Assembly (NCBI GenBank): GCA_903939555.1
Contig: CAJAHV010000355.1
Coordinates: 1 to 6,258, forward strand
DNA length: 6,258 bases
Reading direction: 5' to 3'
Origin: an uncultured Alphaproteobacteria bacterium
Lineage (GTDB): Bacteria; Pseudomonadota; Alphaproteobacteria; Sphingomonadales; Sphingomonadaceae
Made by a program: the position numbers and the translations under genes. Position 1 is the first letter of the stretch, and every line of letters begins with the position of its first letter. Positions 1 through 5,086 of the stretch are shown piece by piece. The notes beneath the pieces are model-generated. The model was not told the DNA's origin, did not search any database, and saw nothing but the letters and a program-made list of their open reading frames with translations.

Positions 1-102
1 ATCGGCGGCAATCTGGTGCGGGTCGTGTCGTGGTACGATAACGAATGGGGTTTTTCGAACCGCATGGCTGATACGGCTGTCGCGATGGGCAAGCTGCTCT
101 GA
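1..102 (+). CDS. gap: Glyceraldehyde-3-phosphate dehydrogenase, C-terminal end (partial)
   Basis: Only the last 33 codons and the TGA stop are in the window; the 5' end lies to the left. The reading frame opens at base 1 and contains the block SWYDNEWGFSNRMADT (residues 10-25 of the fragment), which is the hallmark C-terminal motif of the NAD(P)-dependent phosphorylating dehydrogenase (GapA/Gap family). The enzyme is cytosolic and interconverts glyceraldehyde 3-phosphate and 1,3-bisphosphoglycerate. The next gene, pgk, uses that product and starts 8 bases after the stop, so the two genes are probably co-transcribed. The catalytic Cys and the NAD-binding fold are outside the window, so cofactor preference (Gap versus GapB type) cannot be judged. 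Confidence 0.93.
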   Translation: MGGNLVRVVSWYDNEWGFSNRMADTAVAMGKLL

Positions 103-110
103 GCCACGCC

Positions 111-1307
111 ATGAAGTTCCTCTCCATCGACGACATGCCGGATGTCGCGGGCAAGCGCGTGCTGGTTCGTGCCGATCTCAACGTGCCGATCGCCGATGGC
201 CGGGTGACCGACGCAACGCGGTTGTTCGCGGCACAGGCGACCCTTGCCACGCTCGCCGATCGCGGCGCCAGAGTGCTGGTGCTGTCGCACTTTGGCAGGC
301 CCAAGCCGGGTGACCGGTCGCTGAGCCTTGCTGCTATCGCCCCGGCGCTGCGCGAGGTGATGGGGCGGCCGGTGTCGTTCGTTGACGAATGCGTCGGCCC
401 CGAAGCCGAAGCTGCGGTGGCGGCGATGGCCCCTGGCGACATCATGGTGCTCGAGAACGCCCGCTTTCATGCCGGCGAGGAAGCCAATGACCCGGCGTTC
501 GTCGCCGCACTCGCCCGTCTCGGTGATTTTTACGTCAACGATGCCTTTTCGGTGTCGCATCGCGCCCATGCCTCGACCGAAGGGCTGGCGCATGTCCTGC
601 CAGCCTTTGCCGGTCGGACGATGGAGGCCGAACTGGAAGCGCTGGCCAAGGCACTGGGTCGCCCCGAGCACCCGGTGGCGGCCGTTGTTGGCGGCGCCAA
701 GGTGTCCTCCAAACTTGATGTGCTCGTCCATCTTGTCACCCGGGTCGACCATCTGATGATCGGCGGTGGTATGGCCAACACGTTCCTCGCGGCGCGCGGC
801 GTCAATGTCGGCAAATCATTGTGCGAACATGACCTGGCGGTGACCGCGCTCGATATTCTGGCGCGCGCCGAAGCGGCCGGCTGCACCGTCCATCTGCCCT
901 ATGAAGTCGTTGTTGCCCGGCAATTCGCCGCCAACGCGCCGCACCGCAGCTGCAACGTCCATGAAGTCGAAGCCGATGAGATGATCCTCGATCTTGGCGA
1001 AGCTGCGGTTGAAGCGCTCGCCGATGCGCTCAAGACCTGCCGGACCCTGGTGTGGAACGGACCGCTCGGCGCGTTCGAGACCGAGCCTTTCGATACCGGC
1101 ACGGTCGCGCTGGCGCGCATCGCCGGTGCCCTGACGCAAAGCGGCGGCCTGGTCAGCGTGGCGGGTGGCGGTGATACCGTCGCCGCGCTCAACCATGCCG
1201 GCGTCGCGGCGCAGTTCAGCTATGTCTCGACAGCCGGCGGTGCCTTCCTCGAATGGATGGAGGGCAAGGCGCTGCCCGGGGTCGTCGCGTTGGAACGGGG
1301 GCATTGA
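111..1307 (+). CDS. pgk: Phosphoglycerate kinase
   Basis: The protein has 398 residues, the normal bacterial length. It transfers phosphate between 1,3-bisphosphoglycerate and ADP in the cytosol. The family signature VLVRADLNVP is at 17-26, with Arg20, Asp22 and Asn24 for 3-phosphoglycerate binding. Other motifs are SHFGRPK (59-65), LENARFHAGEE (114-124), YVNDAFSVSHRAHAS (141-155), the nucleotide-site GGAKVSSKLDVL (194-205), GGGMANTF (218-225), VWNGPLGAFE (314-323) and the glycine-rich GGGDT (352-356), followed by FSYVSTAGGAFLEWMEGK (369-386). The usual PTI near residue 45 reads ATL, a mild variation. ATG 111 gives the canonical N-terminus. Its Shine-Dalgarno is weak, which suggests coupling to gap 8 bases upstream. 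The stop overlaps the next ATG as TGATG. The gene looks intact. Confidence 0.98.
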   Translation: MKFLSIDDMPDVAGKRVLVRADLNVPIADGRVTDATRLFAAQATLATLADRGARVLVLSHFGRPKPGDRSLSLAAIAPALREVMGRPVSFVDECVGPEAEAAVAAMAPGDIMVLENARFHAGEEANDPAFVAALARLGDFYVNDAFSVSHRAHASTEGLAHVLPAFAGRTMEAELEALAKALGRPEHPVAAVVGGAKVSSKLDVLVHLVTRVDHLMIGGGMANTFLAARGVNVGKSLCEHDLAVTALDILARAEAAGCTVHLPYEVVVARQFAANAPHRSCNVHEVEADEMILDLGEAAVEALADALKTCRTLVWNGPLGAFETEPFDTGTVALARIAGALTQSGGLVSVAGGGDTVAALNHAGVAAQFSYVSTAGGAFLEWMEGKALPGVVALERGH

Positions 1308-1642
1308 TGCCGGTCGATACCGATCGCCTGTGGGAAAAACTCTATCCGGCTGCGTGGAAGCTGGCGCGGTCGGCGGATGCGATCCACGACCGGATCGGCG
1401 AGGCGTTTCGCGGTTTTCGTGACCTGAAGGGTGAGGAATTCGGCCCCGAGCAACGCATCATCTACAACGAGATCACCGCCCGCATGACGCGTGCCGGGGC
1501 GATTGTCGAAGCCGGCGCGGTCAAGACCGGTGCGGTTGCCAATACGCTGGCCACGATGACCGAGCTCGAAGCGAGCGAAATCGCCGAAACCATTTTCGAA
1601 TTGTTTGTTCAGGTTGCCGAACTGCACTTCCGGCCACACTGA
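1307..1642 (+). CDS. Conserved-looking small helical protein of unknown function
   Basis: This 111-residue protein sits between pgk and the aldolase gene. I chose ATG 1307 because its A is the last base of the pgk stop (TGATG) and a purine-rich GGAACGGGGG (1292-1301) ends 5 bases before it. An in-frame ATG at 1253 would add 18 Gly/Arg-rich residues overlapping pgk and looks less natural. The sequence is rich in Ala and Glu and reads as consecutive amphipathic helices (about 6-40, 47-82 and 85-107), with no signal peptide, membrane segment or Cys. I recognise no catalytic motif or family. The tight coupling suggests it is made together with Pgk and the aldolase, so a role near central carbon metabolism is possible but unproven. 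Codon use resembles its neighbours. Confidence 0.85.
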   Translation: MPVDTDRLWEKLYPAAWKLARSADAIHDRIGEAFRGFRDLKGEEFGPEQRIIYNEITARMTRAGAIVEAGAVKTGAVANTLATMTELEASEIAETIFELFVQVAELHFRPH

Positions 1643-1670
1643 CACTGCGCCACGTAACCGACACTGAATC

Positions 1671-1676
1671 AGAGGG
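1671..1676 (+). promoter_or_regulatory. Shine-Dalgarno that decides the aldolase start
   Basis: AGAGGG directly abuts the first in-frame ATG (1677), leaving no spacer, but lies 6 bases before the second ATG (1683). Normal ribosome spacing therefore favours 1683 as the start. Confidence 0.6.
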
Positions 1677-1682
1677 ATGACC

Positions 1683-2591
1683 ATGACTCCGACCGTGAAA
1701 GCGATCCTCGCCAATTATGAATCGGACAATCCCGGGACCAAGGCCAATCTTGCCCGCATCCTGATGCAGGGTCGGCTGGGCGGCACCGGCAAGCTGGTCA
1801 TCCTGCCGGTCGACCAGGGTTTCGAACATGGCCCGGCGCGCAGCTTTGCGCCCAACCCGGCGGCCTATGATCCGCATTATCATTATCAGCTCGCCATCGA
1901 TGCCGGCCTGTCGGCCTATGCGGCGCCGCTCGGCATGATCGAAGCGGGCGCCGATACCTTTGCCGGGCAGATCCCGACAATCCTCAAGGCCAACAGCTCG
2001 AACAGCTGGGCGACGAGCATCGACCAGGCCGTCACCGGCACGGTCGATGATGCGCTGCGGCTCGGTTGCGCGGCGATCGGCTTCACCATCTACCCGGGTT
2101 CGGACGGGATTTTCGACCTGATTGAGGAAATCCGCGAACTTTCTGCCGAAGCCAAGGCGGTCGGCATCGCTACGGTCATCTGGTCTTACCCGCGCGGCGG
2201 CGACATTTCCAAGGCCGGCGAACTGGCGCTCGATGTCGGTGCCTATGCGGCGCACATGGCGGCGCTGGCTGGCGCGCACATCATCAAGGTCAAGCTGCCG
2301 ACTGCGCATATCGAGCAGAAGGACGCGATCAAGAGCTATGAAGGCGGCGACTGGAGCACCCAGGCCAAGCGCGTCGCGCATGTTCGCCAGGCCTGCTTCA
2401 ACGGCCGCCGCCTGGTGGTGTTTTCGGGCGGTGCCGCCAAGGGTGCCGATGCCGTTTATCAGGATGCGCGCGATATCCGCGATGGTGGCGGCAATGGCTC
2501 GATCATCGGACGCAATACCTTCCAGCGGCCACGCGCCGAAGCCATCGCGATGCTCGACAAGATCGTCGATATCTATCTGGGCAAGGATTGA
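1683..2591 (+). CDS. fbaB: Class I fructose-bisphosphate aldolase (DhnA/FbaB type)
   Basis: This cytosolic enzyme interconverts fructose 1,6-bisphosphate with dihydroxyacetone phosphate and glyceraldehyde 3-phosphate. From ATG 1683 it has 302 residues, longer than short archaeal members and shorter than the roughly 350-residue E. coli FbaB. Family blocks are RLGGTGKLVILPVDQGFEHG (31-50, Asp44), TIYPGSD (135-141), WSYPRGG (167-173) and IIKVK (200-204). By recalled alignment with the archaeal Thermoproteus tenax enzyme, Trp167 and Tyr169 are active-site residues and Lys202 forms the Schiff base. SGGAAKGAD (248-256) and IIGRNTFQR (274-282) form the phosphate-binding end of the barrel. It does not have the metal site of class II aldolases. 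It follows gap, pgk and the small protein, so it probably belongs to that operon. Its last 19 bases overlap the opposing DUF937-like gene. An alternative start at 1677 adds two residues. Confidence 0.95.
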   Translation: MTPTVKAILANYESDNPGTKANLARILMQGRLGGTGKLVILPVDQGFEHGPARSFAPNPAAYDPHYHYQLAIDAGLSAYAAPLGMIEAGADTFAGQIPTILKANSSNSWATSIDQAVTGTVDDALRLGCAAIGFTIYPGSDGIFDLIEEIRELSAEAKAVGIATVIWSYPRGGDISKAGELALDVGAYAAHMAALAGAHIIKVKLPTAHIEQKDAIKSYEGGDWSTQAKRVAHVRQACFNGRRLVVFSGGAAKGADAVYQDARDIRDGGGNGSIIGRNTFQRPRAEAIAMLDKIVDIYLGKD

Positions 2592-3157
2592 TCCGGGGCG
2601 CTGCCGCGCATCCGGCGGACCAGCGCCAGCATCCAGTTGCCGCTGGCAGCGCCCGGTTTGCGCCGTTTCGGCGCGGGCTTCGGGTTGATGCGGCGGGCGA
2701 GGTCGGGATAGTTTGACAGGACAACGGTGAGTTGCGGCGGCAGCGCTGCGAGCGCCCCGGCCCGGCCGGCGGTGGCAACCGCCAACACGGCCGCACGGTC
2801 AATCGGGCTAGCGCCGAGGGCGCGGTGCAGCGCGGCAGCCAGGGCGGGGAGCAGCGCACCGAGCAGGGTGAGGGCGGTAGCGCGGCTGCTGCGGGCCGAT
2901 CCGGCGAGGCAGCGCGCCAGCGGGTCGATATCGGTGCCGAACAGGCGGCGCAGCAGGTCGTTACCCGGCAGGCCTTCATCGAGCAGGGCATCGAGCCCGG
3001 CCGGCGCCGCACCCGGCAGGGCGGCGGCGAGCAGCGGCAGCGCGCCTGCCAGCATCTGGTCGATGCGTCCCGGGGTTTCGCCGGTCAGGGTCACAAGGGT
3101 GGCGCCGAGATCCGCCGGCACTACGGCATGGAAATGATCGAGCAGGCTGGGCATCAT
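2573..3157 (-). CDS. DUF937-like (YidB-related) protein
   Basis: The protein has 194 residues. Its N-terminal two thirds resemble the DUF937 pattern: a helical repeat with GETPGRIDQMLAGALPLLAAAL (about 26-47), then GLPGNDLLRRLFGTDID (62-78), then a second helical unit with ALTLLGALLPALAAAL (95-110). The remainder is an Ala/Leu-rich segment, a basic Pro-rich linker (PKPAPKRRKPG, 159-169) and a short helical tail. The family has no established biochemical function, and I assign none. There is no signal peptide; the Leu/Ala helices could be packing helices, not membrane spans. It starts ATGATG, so 3154 is an equally possible start. No Shine-Dalgarno is visible, and a promoter-like element sits so close that the mRNA may be leaderless. 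Its end overlaps the aldolase gene by 19 bases, convergently. Several long plus-strand frames cover the same DNA but encode low-complexity protein. Confidence 0.75.
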   Translation of the reverse strand: MMPSLLDHFHAVVPADLGATLVTLTGETPGRIDQMLAGALPLLAAALPGAAPAGLDALLDEGLPGNDLLRRLFGTDIDPLARCLAGSARSSRATALTLLGALLPALAAALHRALGASPIDRAAVLAVATAGRAGALAALPPQLTVVLSNYPDLARRINPKPAPKRRKPGAASGNWMLALVRRMRGSAPDQSLPR

Positions 3158-3163
3158 GCGCCA

Positions 3164-3192
3164 AGGGTAGGCACGTGCTCGCCGCTTGTCGA
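3164..3192 (-). promoter_or_regulatory. Candidate promoter of the DUF937-like gene
   Basis: Read on the minus strand, TCGACA (3192-3187, five of six matches to TTGACA) is followed by a 17-base spacer and TACCCT (3169-3164, TAnnnT pattern). Transcription would begin about 7 bases later, at or next to the ATG (3157). That fits the missing Shine-Dalgarno and a leaderless mRNA. Confidence 0.4.
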
Positions 3193-3214
3193 CATGGCGT
3201 CACCCGGCTAGACC
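3186..3214 (+). promoter_or_regulatory. Weak candidate promoter of thiE
   Basis: TTGTCG (3186-3191), a 17-base spacer and TAGACC (3209-3214) give a weak match to a -35/-10 pair, which would leave about 20 bases of leader before the GTG start. Its -35 shares the GTCGAC palindrome (3188-3193) with the opposing promoter, so the two could compete. Confidence 0.25.
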
Positions 3215-3227
3215 CGCGCGCCAGCCC

Positions 3228-3233
3228 GAGGAG
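3228..3233 (+). promoter_or_regulatory. Ribosome binding site supporting the GTG start of thiE
   Basis: GAGGAG lies 8 bases before GTG 3242. It is the strongest Shine-Dalgarno match nearby and supports the non-ATG start. Confidence 0.65.
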
Positions 3234-3241
3234 TTGCGACC

Positions 3242-3949
3242 GTGACCGAATACCCTGTGCCCGATGCCGATCCGCTGGCGCTCGATCCCGGCTTTGGCGC
3301 GCGTTTCGAAAAACAGTTCCGGCCGCCGTGCCAGCTTTATGTCGTCTCGCCGCCCGCCATCACCATTGCCGCCTTCACCGAAAGCCTGAAAGCGGCGCTG
3401 GGCGGCGGCCCGGTGGCGGCGTTCCAGTTGCGGTTGAAGGATGTGCCTGACGCCGACATCCTGCGCGCCTGCGAGGCGCTGTTGCCCGTGTGCAACGCCC
3501 ATGACGTCGCCTTCCTGCTCAATGACCGTGCCGATCTGGCGAAACAGGCCGGCGCCGATGGGGTGCATCTCGGCCAGTCCGACGGCAGCATCGCCGAGGC
3601 GCGGGCGTTGCTGGGGCGTGACGCCCAGATCGGCCGCACCTGCCACGACAGCCGCCACCTCGCCATGGAAGCCGGTGAAGAGGGGGCGGATTATGTCGCT
3701 TTCGGCGCCTTTTACGACACCACCACAAAACCGAGTCATTATCGCCCGGCGCCCGAAATCCTGACCTGGTGGACGGTGCTGAGCCAGCTTCCCTGCGTCG
3801 CCATCGGTGGCATCTTTCCCGACAATGCCGCGCCGCTGGTCGCGGCCGGGGCCGATTTCATCGCGGTGGTGCGCGCAGTCTGGGACCATCCCGGCGGCCC
3901 GGGGGCAGGGGTGGCGGCCTTTGGTCCGGTGCTGGCCAACGCCGGCTGA
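3242..3949 (+). CDS. thiE: Thiamine-phosphate synthase
   Basis: ThiE joins hydroxymethylpyrimidine diphosphate and thiazole phosphate to give thiamine monophosphate in the cytosol. The protein has 235 residues with a GTG start. An N-terminal extension of about 30 residues precedes the first barrel strand (QLYVVS, 31-36), longer than in compact members. Motifs in order are QLRLK (62-66; Arg64 and Lys66 match the diphosphate-binding pair), LLNDR (92-96, Asn94/Asp95), GVHLGQSD (107-114, Asp114 a metal-ligand candidate), IGRTCHD (130-136, in place of the usual IG-S-H), GADYVAFGAFYDTTTKP (148-164, the Thr/Lys phosphate loop), AIGGI (187-191) and GADFIAVVRAVW (203-214). The last block has Arg211 where a Ser is usual in the family. 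No thiamine riboswitch is visible upstream. It faces away from the DUF937-like gene. The TenI-like isomerase is the alternative, but retention of the diphosphate-binding Arg/Lys/Asp residues favours synthase. Confidence 0.9.
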   Translation: MTEYPVPDADPLALDPGFGARFEKQFRPPCQLYVVSPPAITIAAFTESLKAALGGGPVAAFQLRLKDVPDADILRACEALLPVCNAHDVAFLLNDRADLAKQAGADGVHLGQSDGSIAEARALLGRDAQIGRTCHDSRHLAMEAGEEGADYVAFGAFYDTTTKPSHYRPAPEILTWWTVLSQLPCVAIGGIFPDNAAPLVAAGADFIAVVRAVWDHPGGPGAGVAAFGPVLANAG

Positions 3950-4193
3950 GCCGACAGCGCGGAGGTCGGAGCGCTAACAGGTGGATAAATCGCTGTCCTA
4001 CACGAACCTATTTGGTTATTGAGTGATTCGCGCCGCTCTTTGACATCGTGAATCGCTGGCGGTCGTCGCGTCACCTGTGGTTGGCAGACGCCGGGATAGC
4101 CGCTATGGCGTCGCACCTTACCGGAGAGCCAGCCTCTCCCTGCTCGCCGCGCGGGTCGTCCTTTCGATCGGGAAAGGCAAGTGAAGGAACACC
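3950..4193 (+). promoter_or_regulatory. Structured non-coding leader of suhB
   Basis: This 244-base non-coding stretch separates thiE from suhB. Reading it by eye shows an 11-bp stem around a boxA (4022-4032 with 4047-4057, two G-U pairs). Next is GACGCC/GGCGTC (4087-4092 with 4107-4112), with a further four inner pairs after a 3-base bulge. Then come GGAGAG/CTCTCC (4123-4128 with 4134-4139, 5-base loop) and CCTTTC/GAAAGG (4160-4165 with 4172-4177, 6-base loop). A longer-range match, ACAGGTG/CACCTGT (3977-3983 with 4072-4078), could close a domain around the boxA hairpin. The AAGGAA ribosome site (4184-4189) lies just after the last hairpin. I found no convincing promoter, so the true 5' end of the RNA is unknown; the first part may be the untranslated tail of thiE. 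No poly-T terminator is present. Confidence 0.55.
4034..4045 (+). promoter_or_regulatory. boxA-like Nus-factor site in the suhB leader
   Basis: CGCTCTTTGACA matches the E. coli ribosomal boxA TGCTCTTTAACA at 10 of 12 positions, and the G in TTTGACA is the form I recall from alphaproteobacterial rRNA leaders. BoxA RNA is bound by the NusB/NusE (S10) pair. It ends 148 bases before the suhB start. In E. coli the suhB mRNA carries a boxA through which Nus factors, including SuhB, repress suhB. The same logic here is an inference. The embedded TTGACA could be read as a -35 box, but the position 17 bases downstream (TCGTCG) is a poor -10. Confidence 0.6.
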
Positions 4194-4991
4194 ATGGTTG
4201 CCCATTCTGCCCTGATCACCGTCATGGAAAAGGCCGCACGCAAGGCGGCGCCGCGGCTGCGCCGGGATTTCAACGAAGTCGATGCCCTGCAGGTCAGCCG
4301 CAAGGGCCCGGCCGATTTCGTCACCAATGCCGACCGCGCTGCTGAAGCGGCGATTGCCGAAGTGCTCGCCCATGCCCGTCCAGATTGGGGCATGGTGCTC
4401 GAAGAAGCCGGTGAGACCAAGGGGCGCGATGACCAGGCGCGCTGGATCGTCGATCCGCTCGATGGCACCACCAATTTCCTGCACGGCATGCCGCATTTCG
4501 CGATTTCGATTGCCGCCGAAGTCCATGGTGAAGTCGTTGCCGGGTTGATCCACCAGCCGCTGACCGGCGAAAGCTTCTGGGCCGAAAAGGGCCGCGGGGC
4601 GTGGCTGTCCGACCGGCGGCTGCGCGTATCGGCGCGGCGCGAAATGCCTGATTGTGTGATCGCGACCGGCATTCCCTTTCAGGGCCATGGCAAATTTGCC
4701 GAATTTTCCAACATCCTGTCGGCGGTGATGCCCGAAGTTGCCGGTGTGCGGCGTTTCGGTTCGGCGGCGCTCGATCTGGCCTGGGTGGCGGCAGGGCGTT
4801 TCGATGGCTTCTGGGAATCGGGCCTGCAATATTGGGATGTCGCAGCGGGCATCCTGCTGGTGCGCGAGGCCGGCGGCTTCGTTACCGATTATCGCGGCGG
4901 CGACGCGATGGTGGGGCGGCAGGAAATCGTCGCCGCCAACGGCAATATCCAGTCCAAGTTGCATCGTCTGGTGGCCGGCGCGGTGCGCTGA
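4194..4991 (+). CDS. suhB: Inositol-1-monophosphatase family protein SuhB
   Basis: The protein has 265 residues, close to E. coli SuhB (267). Mg-dependent phosphatase signatures are complete: GMVLEEAGE (66-74, metal ligand Glu70), WIVDPLDGTTNF (84-95, with Asp87, Asp90 and Thr92 for metal and phosphate binding), the central GLIHQPLTGESFWAEKGRGAW (117-137) and LQYWDVAAGILLVREAGG (211-228, Asp215 as third metal ligand). The family hydrolyses inositol 1-phosphate and related sugar phosphates. In E. coli, SuhB also acts with NusA, NusB, NusE and NusG in rRNA antitermination, and the boxA in this leader points to that second role. The start ATG 4194 has AAGGAA (4184-4189) at 4 bases. Other monophosphatases of the superfamily (CysQ, HisN) are less likely given the motif wording. 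The gene appears intact and stands alone in its own transcription unit or as a distal gene after thiE. Confidence 0.93.
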   Translation: MVAHSALITVMEKAARKAAPRLRRDFNEVDALQVSRKGPADFVTNADRAAEAAIAEVLAHARPDWGMVLEEAGETKGRDDQARWIVDPLDGTTNFLHGMPHFAISIAAEVHGEVVAGLIHQPLTGESFWAEKGRGAWLSDRRLRVSARREMPDCVIATGIPFQGHGKFAEFSNILSAVMPEVAGVRRFGSAALDLAWVAAGRFDGFWESGLQYWDVAAGILLVREAGGFVTDYRGGDAMVGRQEIVAANGNIQSKLHRLVAGAVR

Positions 4992-5028
4992 ACGCCGCGG
5001 CTGTCCCCTTGCCGGATAGGCGGCCATC

Positions 5029-5057
5029 TTGCCCGGTGTTGCTCGCCCCGCTACCGT
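5029..5057 (+). promoter_or_regulatory. Weak candidate promoter for the M28 peptidase gene
   Basis: TTGCCC (5029-5034), a 17-base spacer and TACCGT (5052-5057) form a modest -35/-10 pair in the 95-base gap after suhB. Transcription would start near 5064, giving a leader of about 23 bases. A 6-bp triloop hairpin, AGCCTT-TCA-AAGGCT (5060-5074), overlaps this start. It has no T-run, so it is not a convincing terminator. Confidence 0.3.
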
Positions 5058-5086
5058 GAAGCCTTTCAAAGGCTGGGGGTTGTGTT

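Noticed and set aside
1521..2381. Minus-strand open frame opposite the aldolase gene
   Set aside because: Antisense shadow of a well-conserved aldolase; its composition is Arg/Asp/Gly-rich and unlike a folded family.
2732..3211. Plus-strand open frame of 159 codons opposite the DUF937-like gene
   Set aside because: It encodes Arg/Gly/Gln-rich low-complexity sequence, whereas the minus frame gives ordered amphipathic helices resembling DUF937.
3158..3241. Thiamine pyrophosphate riboswitch before thiE
   Set aside because: The gap is short and lacks the conserved CTGAGA-type core, and a ribosome site and weak promoter account for the spacing.
3951..3975. Hairpin just after thiE (CCGAC/GTCGG or AGCGC/GCGCT) as an intrinsic terminator
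   Set aside because: The two stems exclude each other, are only 5 bp long, and no T-run follows.
4040..4068. TTGACA at 4040-4045 as a -35 box for suhB
   Set aside because: The base run 17 positions downstream (TCGTCG) is a poor -10, and the hexamer is better explained as part of the boxA match.
4071..5069. Long minus-strand open frame (332 codons) opposite suhB
   Set aside because: The plus strand encodes a complete SuhB with all catalytic motifs. The opposite frame is a typical high-GC shadow with Arg/Gly/His-rich sequence and no family resemblance.
5060..5074. AGCCTT-TCA-AAGGCT hairpin as a suhB terminator
   Set aside because: It is followed by GGGGGTTGTGTT, not a T-run, and it sits at the next gene's ribosome site.
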